From: Clostridia bacterium
Lineage (GTDB): Bacteria; Bacillota; Clostridia; Oscillospirales; Acutalibacteraceae
DNA length: 38,421 nt
Assembly (NCBI GenBank): GCA_017397125.1
Contig: JAFQKB010000060.1
Location: 1-38,421 of the forward strand
Direction of reading: 5' to 3'
Below are positions 1 to 6,231 of this stretch, in pieces. The first letter of the stretch is position 1. Every line of letters begins with the position of its first letter. Both the position numbers and the translations under genes were made by a program. The notes under the pieces are model-generated. The model did no database searches, was not told where the DNA came from, and saw nothing but the letters and a program-made list of their open reading frames with translations.

Positions 1-729
1 CGCCGGGAGATCCACGACCGCTATCGGGTGGACTATGCCGGTAACGGCAGCTGGGACAAGATCGTCCCCAAGTTCCAGCGGTTTGTGGAGGCCCGGGGCG
101 GCAAGAATTACTATATGCGGGGCACCTTTACCCATGCCAATCCCGATTTTCTGAAGGACATTCAGGTGATGCTGGATCTGGGCTTTACCGAATTGTCCAT
201 GGAGCCGGTGGTGTGCGCCCCCGACGACCCCTCGGCGCTGACCGCCGAGGACCTGCCTGTGGTGCTGGAGCAGTATGAAAAGTTAGCCGAGCTGATGCTG
301 CAGCGGCATAAAGAGGGCAGACCCTTTACCTTCTACCATTATATGATCGACCTGAAGGGCGGCCCCTGCATCTATAAGCGGGTGTCCGGCTGCGGCAGCG
401 GCACCGAGTATATGGCGGTGACCCCCTGGGGCGACCTGTACCCCTGCCACCAGTTTGTGGGCGAGGAGGCCTTTAAGCTGGGTGACATCTGGCAGGGCGT
501 GACCAACACCGCCACCCAGCGGGAGTTTGCCGCCTGCAACGTGTACGCCCGCCCCGACTGCGCCGACTGCTGGGCCAAGCTCTATTGCTCCGGCGGCTGC
601 GCCGCCAACGCCTACCACGCCACCGGCGCGGTCACCGGCGTGTACCAGTACGGCTGCGAGCTGTTCCGCAAGCGGATGGAGTGCGCCATTATGGTGGAGG
701 TGGCAAAAACCCTGGAGGATGAGGAATGA
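1..729 (+). CDS. scfB: Thioether-forming SCIFF peptide maturase, radical SAM/SPASM (3' part)
   Basis: The reading frame is open from base 1, so the gene begins upstream and only about 242 C-terminal residues are visible. These enzymes install Cys thioether cross-links in the SCIFF ribosomal peptide. The N-terminal radical SAM CxxxCxxC half is off the window. Visible is the distal part of the TIM barrel followed by a SPASM domain: GCGSGTEYMAVTPWGDLYPC, CHQF, then a Cys cluster ending in CADCWAKLYCSGGCAANAY, which would hold auxiliary iron-sulfur clusters. This ordering is typical of the near-universal clostridial SCIFF maturase and its close anaerobic sulfatase-maturase relatives. The SCIFF precursor gene itself is not in the window. 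The stop overlaps the next start by 4 bases (ATGA), suggesting translational coupling with the decarboxylase-family gene. Assignment to the SCIFF subgroup rests on recalled family resemblance. Confidence 0.85.
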   Translation, partial: RREIHDRYRVDYAGNGSWDKIVPKFQRFVEARGGKNYYMRGTFTHANPDFLKDIQVMLDLGFTELSMEPVVCAPDDPSALTAEDLPVVLEQYEKLAELMLQRHKEGRPFTFYHYMIDLKGGPCIYKRVSGCGSGTEYMAVTPWGDLYPCHQFVGEEAFKLGDIWQGVTNTATQREFAACNVYARPDCADCWAKLYCSGGCAANAYHATGAVTGVYQYGCELFRKRMECAIMVEVAKTLEDEE

Positions 730-2051
730 ACACCCCCATCTGTGATTTTGTAAAGACCTATGGGGAGAGCGGCACGCTGCGCCTGCATATGCCGGGGCAC
801 AAGGGTGTGTCCCGCCTGGGCTGTGAGGGCCTGGACATCACCGAGATCGAGGGTGCGGACGTGCTGTACCGCTCCGGCGGCATCATCCGTCAGAGCGAGG
901 AGAATGCCGCCGCCCTGTTTGGAACGGCCCGCACGGTGTATTCCGCCGAGGGCAGCTCCCTCGCCATCCGGGGGATGCTGTATCTGGCGCTGCAGGCCAC
1001 CGGCCGCCGCACCATTCTGGCGGGGCGCAACGCCCACAGCGCCTTTATCACCGCCGCCGCTCTGCTGGATGCGGATGTGCGCTGGCTGTTTGCTGCCGGC
1101 GGCGGGCTGACCGCCTGCCCGGTCACCCCATCGGCCCTGGAGACCGCCCTGGACGCCCTGCCCGAGCCCCCGGCGGCGGTGTACGTCACCAGCCCGGATT
1201 ATCTGGGCAACCGGCTGGACATTGCCGCCTTGGCGGATGTGTGCCACAGCCGGGGTGTGCTGCTGCTGGTGGATAACGCCCACGGGGCCTATCTGCGTTT
1301 TTTGCCGGCGGACAGCCACCCCATCACCCTGGGGGCGGACCTGTGCTGCGACTCGGCCCACAAGACCCTGCCGGTGCTCACCGGCGGCGCCTATTTGCAC
1401 GTTTCTCACCGGGCTTCTGCACTGGCGCCGGAGGCAGAGCACGCCATGAGCCTGTTTGCCTCCACCAGCCCCTCCTATCTGATCCTGCAGTCCCTGGACG
1501 CCGCCAACGCCTACCTGGCGGGGGATTTCCCCGGGGCGCTATCCGGCTATTGTGAACGGGTGGCGGCGCTGAAGGCCGCCCTGATCGCCCACGGCTATAC
1601 GCTGGCAGGGGACGAGCCCCTGAAGGTGACGGTGGCCACCAAGGAGTACGGCTACACCGGCGAGACGCTGGCGGCGTATCTGTATGAGCAGGGGATCGCC
1701 TGCGAGTTTGCGGACGCGGACTATACGGTGCTGATGCTCACCCCGGAGAATGGGGAGACGGCGCTATCCCGGCTGCAGGAGGCGCTGTGCGCTCTGCCCC
1801 GGCGGGCGGCGATCGCAGAAGCACCGCCGGCCTTGCCGGCCCCTGTGGCGGCCATGACCCCTCGGCAGGCGCTGTTCGCTCCGGCGGAGGTTTGCCCGGT
1901 GGCCGACGCCATCGGCCGGGTGCTGGCAGCCCCCACGGTGAGCTGCCCCCCTGCCGTGCCCGTCCTGGTGGGCGGTGAGGTGGTGGACGAGTCCGCCGCC
2001 GCGGTGTTCGCCTATTATGGTGTTGATACCTGCCGCATTGTAAAGGAATAA
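726..2051 (+). CDS. Orn/Lys/Arg decarboxylase-family PLP enzyme
   Basis: A 441-residue fold-type I PLP enzyme related to the short clostridial/bacillar arginine-lysine-ornithine decarboxylases (YaaO/SpeA type). The N-terminus has LRLHMPGHKG, the family start motif. EGSSLAIRGML is in the cofactor phosphate region, VDNAHGAYL holds the Asp that pairs with the pyridine nitrogen, and SAHKTLPVLTGGA carries the predicted Schiff-base Lys213. A smaller C-terminal domain follows from about residue 290. Expected chemistry is decarboxylation of a basic amino acid to a polyamine precursor, but substrate cannot be read from the sequence. It is slightly shorter than the 470-490 residues usual for the family. 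Its start overlaps the maturase stop. In Bacillus a relative sits near the holB region, and holB occurs about 11 kb downstream here. Confidence 0.88.
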   Translation: MNTPICDFVKTYGESGTLRLHMPGHKGVSRLGCEGLDITEIEGADVLYRSGGIIRQSEENAAALFGTARTVYSAEGSSLAIRGMLYLALQATGRRTILAGRNAHSAFITAAALLDADVRWLFAAGGGLTACPVTPSALETALDALPEPPAAVYVTSPDYLGNRLDIAALADVCHSRGVLLLVDNAHGAYLRFLPADSHPITLGADLCCDSAHKTLPVLTGGAYLHVSHRASALAPEAEHAMSLFASTSPSYLILQSLDAANAYLAGDFPGALSGYCERVAALKAALIAHGYTLAGDEPLKVTVATKEYGYTGETLAAYLYEQGIACEFADADYTVLMLTPENGETALSRLQEALCALPRRAAIAEAPPALPAPVAAMTPRQALFAPAEVCPVADAIGRVLAAPTVSCPPAVPVLVGGEVVDESAAAVFAYYGVDTCRIVKE

Positions 2052-2053
2052 AA

Positions 2054-2090
2054 GGAACAGCCGAGGCGTTTGCCTCGGCTGTTCCTTTTA
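2054..2090. terminator. Bidirectional intrinsic terminator between convergent genes
   Basis: Perfect 14-bp inverted repeat (2054-2067 and 2072-2085) with a 4-base loop, A-rich on the left and T-rich on the right. It can stop transcription of the decarboxylase gene on the plus strand and of ktrA on the minus strand. The ktrA stop codon lies in the flanking T tract. Confidence 0.9.
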
Positions 2091-2744
2091 TCTGTCTTTG
2101 AGTTTGTGCAGCTTGCCGGTGTCGGCCAGGACCACCAGCTTTTGCCCCTCTTCCAGAGGGGCATTGGGGTCGATGGTCACCCGGATCTTCTCGCCTTGCT
2201 GCAGGGCCACCACGTTGATGCCGTACTTTCGGCGGAGGTTCAGATCAATCAGATTGTGTCCCACCCATTCCGGCCGCACATCGATCTCAATGAGGGACAC
2301 CTTGCTGGACAGCTCGATCATATCTACAAAGCCGGAGGAGAGCAGATTTTTCGCCAGGCGCAGGCCGGATTCAAACTCTGGGATGACCACCTTGTCGGCG
2401 CCCACTTTGCTGAGGATCTTGCCGTGGGTTTCGTTGGCGCATTTGGCGATGATGGTGGGCACACCGGCCTCCTTACACAGCATCACCGCCAGGACGCTGG
2501 CCTCCAGGTTGGAGGCCATGGCAACGATGACCACGTCGATGTTGCCTACACCCAGCAGGCGGATGACCTCCGGGTCGGTGATGTCGGCGCACTTGCACAG
2601 CGGGATATCCAGGGCGGCGGAGTTGACCACCGTCTCGTTGCTGTCCACCGCCAGCACGTCTGCGCCGTCGGCCACCAATTCTTTGGCCACCGCCATACCG
2701 TAACGGCCCAGACCGAACACCGCAAAGGATTTGTTAATACTCAT
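2088..2744 (-). CDS. ktrA: Ktr/Trk potassium uptake regulatory subunit, RCK domains
   Basis: A 218-residue cytoplasmic gating subunit of a K+ channel-like transporter. The N-terminal RCK/Rossmann domain starts with FAVFGLGRYGMAVAKEL (dinucleotide-binding GxGxxG), followed by the acidic strand end VLAVDSNE. From about residue 135 a TrkA-C domain follows (SLIEIDVRPEWVGHNLIDLNLR and GQKLVVLADTGKL). It binds ATP/ADP or NAD(H) to gate KtrB. Two in-frame ATGs are present. GAGGA at 2751-2755 lies one base from the first (2750) but six bases from the second (2744), so the second is chosen. It is 17 bases downstream of ktrB on the same strand and evidently co-transcribed. Confidence 0.93.
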   Translation of the reverse strand: MSINKSFAVFGLGRYGMAVAKELVADGADVLAVDSNETVVNSAALDIPLCKCADITDPEVIRLLGVGNIDVVIVAMASNLEASVLAVMLCKEAGVPTIIAKCANETHGKILSKVGADKVVIPEFESGLRLAKNLLSSGFVDMIELSSKVSLIEIDVRPEWVGHNLIDLNLRRKYGINVVALQQGEKIRVTIDPNAPLEEGQKLVVLADTGKLHKLKDR

Positions 2745-2761
2745 AGTCATTCCTCGTTTCT

Positions 2762-4114
2762 TCAGCCGACGCTGATTTCTTCAATGGGATCCCGGATGTT
2801 GTCTGTGTGGGGACGGCGCACCCGCAGTGCCACCGCCAGAGAGATCGGGCCGATACGCCCGAAATACATAGTCGCAATGAGGATCAGCTTGCCCCCGGTA
2901 TTGAGCAGGGGCGTGAGACCCCGGGTCAGGCCCACCGTGGCGGTGGCGCTAACCGTTTCGTACAGCACGTCCGGCGCGGAGGCGCCGGTGGCGGCGGCCA
3001 ACAGCACCGTGGACAGGAACAGAATGCAGAAGGACATACAGGTCACCGCCACAGCCCGCTGCACGGCCCGGGCGGACAGCGCCCGCCGGAAGAGGGTGGC
3101 CTGTCGGTGGCCGGTGATGGTGGCCAGGGCGCTCACCGCCAGCACCGCGATGGTGACGGTCTTGATGCCGCCGGCGGTGCCCACGGGAGAGCCGCCGATG
3201 AACATCAGCAGCATACTGACAAAGAAGGAGCCGGTGGTCAGGTTTTCCTGCGGCAGGGCCGCAAAGCCGGCGGTGCGGGTGGTCACCGATTGGAACAGCG
3301 CCGCCTGGATCTTTTCGAACAGGGTCATATTCTGCAGGGTCAGGGGGTTGTTGTATTCCAGTGCCAGTATGGCGGCGCCGCCGCCCACAAGGAGGATGGC
3401 GGTGGTGGCCAGGGCGATCTTGCTGTGCAGGGTCAGGTGGCGCCAGCTCCGTTTTTGCCGGTCCCGCAGCACCCGCAGGATGTCCCACCAGACGATGTAA
3501 CCGATGCCGCCCACCACGATCAGCGCCCCGGTGACCCCCAGGATGAGGGGGTGGGTGGTGTAATCGTACAGACTGCTGTCGCCGATGATGTCCATGCCGG
3601 CGTTGCAACAGGCGGATACGGCGTTGAATACGGAGATCCAGATGCCCCGCGCCCCAAACCGGGGCACAAACACGGTCATGTACAGCGCTGCGCCTACACC
3701 CTCCACGAGAAAGGTGCCCATCACCACCTTTTTGACAAAGGTGGCCAGGCCGGAGAGGGTGCCTAGGTTAAAGGCGTCCTGCAGCAGCAGGTTGTCCCGC
3801 AGTCCCAGCTTACGGTGCATCAGCAGCATCAGCCAGGCCATCACGGTGATGACGCCCAGACCGCCCACCTGGATGAGCACCAGGATGACCGCCTGTCCGA
3901 ATCCGCTCCAGGCGGTGGCGGTGGTCAGGGTGACCAGGCCGGTCACGCAGGTGGCGGTGGTGGCGGTGAACAGGGCGTCGATATAGGACACCGCCTGTCC
4001 GTCAGCGGCGCTGACCGGCAGGGCCAGTAGGCAGCTACCCGCCAGAATGGCCAGCAGAAAGCTGAGCAGTATGATTTGAGTTGTGGTCAGGGAAATCCTC
4101 GCTTGTTTTTTCAT
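2762..4114 (-). CDS. ktrB: Ktr/Trk potassium transporter membrane subunit
   Basis: A 450-residue membrane protein with the four-fold repeated M1-P-M2 architecture of the TrkH/KtrB/HKT superfamily. The four selectivity-filter loops are visible: TATCVTGL near residue 53, SACCNAGMD, SVTTRTAGF and SATATVGLT. Each contributes the conserved glycine. The length is typical of KtrB (about 450) rather than the longer TrkH. The protein pairs with the RCK subunit encoded directly downstream to import K+ with Na+ or H+ coupling. The start ATG is preceded by GAGGT at suitable distance, and a near-consensus promoter lies 33-61 bases upstream. The order ktrB-ktrA and tight spacing indicate a two-gene operon. 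Confidence 0.93.
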   Translation of the reverse strand: MKKQARISLTTTQIILLSFLLAILAGSCLLALPVSAADGQAVSYIDALFTATTATCVTGLVTLTTATAWSGFGQAVILVLIQVGGLGVITVMAWLMLLMHRKLGLRDNLLLQDAFNLGTLSGLATFVKKVVMGTFLVEGVGAALYMTVFVPRFGARGIWISVFNAVSACCNAGMDIIGDSSLYDYTTHPLILGVTGALIVVGGIGYIVWWDILRVLRDRQKRSWRHLTLHSKIALATTAILLVGGGAAILALEYNNPLTLQNMTLFEKIQAALFQSVTTRTAGFAALPQENLTTGSFFVSMLLMFIGGSPVGTAGGIKTVTIAVLAVSALATITGHRQATLFRRALSARAVQRAVAVTCMSFCILFLSTVLLAAATGASAPDVLYETVSATATVGLTRGLTPLLNTGGKLILIATMYFGRIGPISLAVALRVRRPHTDNIRDPIEEISVG

Positions 4115-4146
4115 AGCTGACCTCGGTATCGTTCAAAGTTAATACG

Positions 4147-4175
4147 AGTATACCACATGCTGGCGAAAATTTCAA
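4147..4175 (-). promoter_or_regulatory. Sigma-A promoter for ktrBA
   Basis: On the minus strand, TTGAAA, a 17-base spacer and TATACT. This is five of six consensus at each hexamer, correctly placed upstream of ktrB. Confidence 0.75.
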
Positions 4176-4201
4176 TGGGCAATAGGGGCAGGGAAATGGT
4201 C

Positions 4202-4230
4202 TTGACAGCACGCCGTCAAATCGGTATAAT
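4202..4230 (+). promoter_or_regulatory. Consensus sigma-A promoter for ssrA
   Basis: TTGACA (4202-4207), 17-base spacer and TATAAT (4225-4230): a perfect consensus. Transcription would start near 4237, leaving a leader of about 26 bases to be removed by RNase P at the tmRNA 5' end. Confidence 0.9.
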
Positions 4231-4262
4231 GAATGAACCTGCGGTATACACTATCTCCATAT

Positions 4263-4611
4263 GGGGGCGTAAAGGTTTCGACGGGGATCGTGAGGTACGG
4301 TAAGCGAGTAGTGGCGTTGGACCACTATAAAACCGACAAACTAAACAATAAACGACAACTCTAAAGTTGCTCTGGCGGCTTAATTAAGCCGCCCGTCCTG
4401 CCCCGGAGTACCGCGACCGGGAGCGGGGCGTCGATCAGCGGTGAACGTGAACGGAGGGGTGCCACCCCCACCGTCACGGCGTAGTGGCTACCGTAGCGCA
4501 TAGCCTGCCGACCGGCGATGCGTGAGGGGAATCCCAAAAGACCGGCTGCACTCGGAGAAAGCTGTATCAAGTGGTTTTCGGACGCGGGTTCGATTCCCGC
4601 CGCCTCCACCA
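4263..4611 (+). ncRNA. ssrA: tmRNA (transfer-messenger RNA)
   Basis: A 349-base tmRNA that rescues stalled ribosomes together with SmpB. The 5' end GGGGGCGUAAAGGUUUCGAC pairs through GGGGGCG with the 3' acceptor strand CGCCTCC, followed by discriminator A and encoded CCA (4609-4611). The T arm GCGGGTTCGATTCCCGC is intact. The tag reading frame ends N-S-K-V-A-L-A-A then TAA at 4381-4383, followed by another in-frame stop. The resume codon is not an obvious GCN. GAC at 4354 after TAAAC gives DNSKVALAA, and this is my preferred reading. The pseudoknot-rich middle spans roughly 4370-4560. Minus-strand ORFs across this gene are artefacts. Confidence 0.97.
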
Positions 4612-4660
4612 AAAAGCCAAGGGGCACCCAACGGGTGCCCCTTGGCTTTTTGGTGGAGGC
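4602..4660 (+). terminator. ssrA terminator within a 28-bp perfect inverted repeat
   Basis: Arms 4602-4629 and 4633-4660 are exact reverse complements around a 3-base loop. The inner GC-rich part followed by TTTTT (4647-4651) is a standard intrinsic terminator. The outer part repeats the 3' end of tmRNA itself (GCCTCCACCA) in inverted form, which a terminator does not need. Confidence 0.9.
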
Positions 4661-4979
4661 TAGCGGACGGATCGCCCGCCGTATTTTTGTGCAGAGCACA
4701 AAAATACAAGGTTTTGTCGGCGCATTTATTTGAATGAGCATAGAAATTCGTCGACCGACAAAACCGGGGTTCAGATTCCCGCCGCCGCAGGGAGGGGACA
4801 CCCTCCCTGCGGGGGTGCTTTGAGGTTATCTGTCCCCCAAATTTGCGTTGCAAATTTCAGGTTTTGGCCGGACAATGAAACTTGAAAACATTTCAGCAAT
4901 TCAACCCCTTATTCGAATCTATCTCAAATCGTCGAGGTATTGATTTTTATGCAGTTTTGTGCTACTTTAAATTACAAGG
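4661..4979. other. Gene-free hairpin-rich stretch downstream of ssrA
   Basis: No credible gene. Three further inverted repeats follow the ssrA terminator: 4681-4692 with 4696-4707 (12 bp, 3-base loop), 4710-4720 with 4755-4765 (11 bp, 34-base loop) and 4785-4796 with 4801-4812 (12 bp, 4-base loop). Positions 4766-4787 read GGGTTCAGATTCCCGCCGCC, close to the tmRNA T-arm/acceptor strand but with two extra bases. From about 4850 the base composition turns AT-rich and stays so through the next two genes. Confidence 0.6.
4940..4968 (+). promoter_or_regulatory. Possible promoter for the 4992 gene
   Basis: TTGATT, 17-base spacer, TACTTT, ending 23 bases before the proposed start. In AT-rich DNA such matches arise by chance, so support is modest. 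Confidence 0.35.
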
Positions 4980-4991
4980 ATGGTGATTATC

Positions 4992-5357
4992 TTGACAAGC
5001 ATAGATTCTGCATTTGACGAGCTACAGTTTTTCGCAAAAGTAAAAGAGCGGCCGGCCCTTCTTTTGGGAAAGAAGTCTTTTCTGTCTTTTCGTGATGTAT
5101 TATTTGGTATGGAATATGCTTTTTCTTTTTATAACAAGGAAACACCCTTAAAGTATTTCAAGTCTTTTGTTATGTGGTATCACGAAGAAGTACTCGAAGA
5201 TAAAAACGGATATGCGTGTTGGTGGAATCATATTTTGTATACTAGCGGAAATAGTGATGATTGTGCATTAGATCTTTTCTTTAGAAAGTTCGAACAATAT
5301 TTACATGATATGCATAATGTGCGTTTACCTGAAGTGGCATCATCTTGCACATTTTGA
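4992..5357 (+). CDS. Hypothetical protein, possibly immunity-like
   Basis: A 121-residue soluble protein in markedly AT-rich DNA. I do not recognise the family securely. It is rich in Phe, Tyr and Trp, contains KERPALLLGKKS followed by a hydrophobic helix, and ends with an acidic stretch and DLFFRKFEQYL. The arrangement RP..xLGxxS, a helix, then a Trp-rich middle recalls small orphan immunity proteins of polymorphic-toxin loci. That is an impression, and no toxin gene is nearby. An upstream in-frame ATG at 4980 has no ribosome binding site of its own. TTG at 4992 follows GGTGAT at short spacing and is preferred, though ATG 4980 (125 residues) remains possible. Codon use differs clearly from the GC-rich flanking genes, suggesting acquisition. 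Confidence 0.6.
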   Translation: MTSIDSAFDELQFFAKVKERPALLLGKKSFLSFRDVLFGMEYAFSFYNKETPLKYFKSFVMWYHEEVLEDKNGYACWWNHILYTSGNSDDCALDLFFRKFEQYLHDMHNVRLPEVASSCTF

Positions 5358-5441
5358 AGTACAATTGCACTCCCGGTGCAAAACGGCGGCGCAGTTGCAT
5401 TATTTAACCCTTTATAATACACTTGCATTGAGGTGAAATAT

Positions 5442-5915
5442 ATGCAGATAATCCAACGGGACGATTTCACATTTCACGCCGATATCGAAAAAACCAAAGA
5501 ATACTATTATTCAACACAAACCCTCTGCGATTGTTGCGGTTGCCGCAATCTCTATGCGCAGATAGACACACTTTCCGAGCCCTTAGCTGCCTTCCTTTCC
5601 GAATTTGGTGTTGATATTTGCCGGCCGGATGAATGTGCCTGGATCGAGATGGACAACTATTTGGATTACTTATTCGTCGGATACACAGTCACCGGTTTTA
5701 TCGAAACCGAGGGGATCTACGAAACGGATATTGAGGGCTTCCACGTGCAAATATCCAGAGGTGATACACCAACCGATTGGTTTCCAAACCAGCAAACAGA
5801 GCCGTGCTTTTTTGTGTCGGTGACGGGGATTTCCTTGCCTTGGGTTTTGGATGAACCGTTTCCGCGTGCAGAGAGATTTGGCGACAAAATCAAATCTTTA
5901 TTCAAAAAAAGATGA
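5442..5915 (+). CDS. Hypothetical protein with CxCCxC motif
   Basis: A 157-residue soluble protein of unknown function. The N-terminal part has a cysteine cluster LCDCCGCRNLYAQ (near residue 28), then FLSEFGVDICRPDECAW and a region of alternating beta strands. The C-terminus is basic (IKSLFKKR). The cysteine cluster could bind a metal, but this is inference. The start is ATG 5442, placed six bases after GAGGTG. A GTG nine bases upstream would overlap that site. A TATAAT at 5413-5418 may be its -10 element, although no good -35 is visible. Like the preceding gene it is less GC-rich than its surroundings, and the two probably form an acquired pair. Small paired genes of this kind are common among orphan immunity genes, but nothing proves that here. 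Confidence 0.7.
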   Translation: MQIIQRDDFTFHADIEKTKEYYYSTQTLCDCCGCRNLYAQIDTLSEPLAAFLSEFGVDICRPDECAWIEMDNYLDYLFVGYTVTGFIETEGIYETDIEGFHVQISRGDTPTDWFPNQQTEPCFFVSVTGISLPWVLDEPFPRAERFGDKIKSLFKKR

Positions 5916-5962
5916 CCACTCCCATTGACACCTCCGTTTTTCGGGGGTGCTTCACCTTAATG

Positions 5963-5991
5963 TTGACAAATCTCTTTCCATACCCTATAAT
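5963..5991 (+). promoter_or_regulatory. Consensus sigma-A promoter upstream of lysine riboswitch
   Basis: TTGACA (5963-5968), 17-base spacer, TATAAT (5986-5991): perfect consensus. The expected start near 5998 lies just at the 5' edge of the aptamer. Confidence 0.93.
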
Positions 5992-5999
5992 ACCAACAA

Positions 6000-6161
6000 G
6001 CGTAGAGGTGCGGGGTGCATCAGTAGCCGGGGCAGCGTGCGGAATACACGCCGGTGAAAGGGCACTCCGCCGAAATCCGCAGACGGTTTCCGCCGGCTGG
6101 GGGTTGGGCTGCGGCAGAATATGCCGCAGACTGTCACAAGTTGTTTGTGGAGAGCTACCGC
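6000..6161 (+). promoter_or_regulatory. Lysine riboswitch (L box) aptamer
   Basis: Conserved lysine-aptamer blocks occur in the right order: GTAGAGGTGC at the 5' side of P1/P2, CAGTAGCC, GGTGAAAGGG, CGCCGAA, CCGGCTGGG, GACTGTCAC and GTGGAGAGCTACC closing P1. An exceptionally stable P5 arm (GCGGCA...TGCCGC) is present. It lies between a consensus promoter and an intrinsic terminator, so high lysine should stabilise the aptamer and promote termination before the transporter gene. Confidence 0.93.
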
Positions 6162-6178
6162 CTGTTGCCGTGCTGTTT

Positions 6179-6214
6179 GCCGCAGAGGGGGTTCCTCTGC
6201 GGCTATTTTATTTT
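6179..6214 (+). terminator. Riboswitch-controlled terminator
   Basis: 10-bp perfect stem (6179-6188 with 6194-6203) followed by TATTTTATTTT, 18 bases before the transporter start. It is the expression platform of the lysine riboswitch. Confidence 0.88.
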
Positions 6215-6231
6215 GAGGAAGGGAAAACGAC

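Noticed and set aside
2070-3500. 476-codon plus-strand ORF opposite ktrA/ktrB
   Set aside because: Antisense shadow spanning two real genes and the terminator.
4766-4812. Second tRNA or tmRNA gene downstream of ssrA
   Set aside because: Only a T-arm-like fragment with two extra bases; no D arm, anticodon arm or acceptor pairing.
4361-4853. Minus-strand ORFs across ssrA containing AAGIEPASE or GGGGGNRTRV-like stretches
   Set aside because: They are translations of the antisense of tmRNA, a well-known source of spurious hypothetical proteins.
5924-5951. Terminator after the 5442 gene (CACCTCCG/CGGGGGTG hairpin)
   Set aside because: Eight pairs including a G-T, but no T tract after it on the plus strand; too weak to list.
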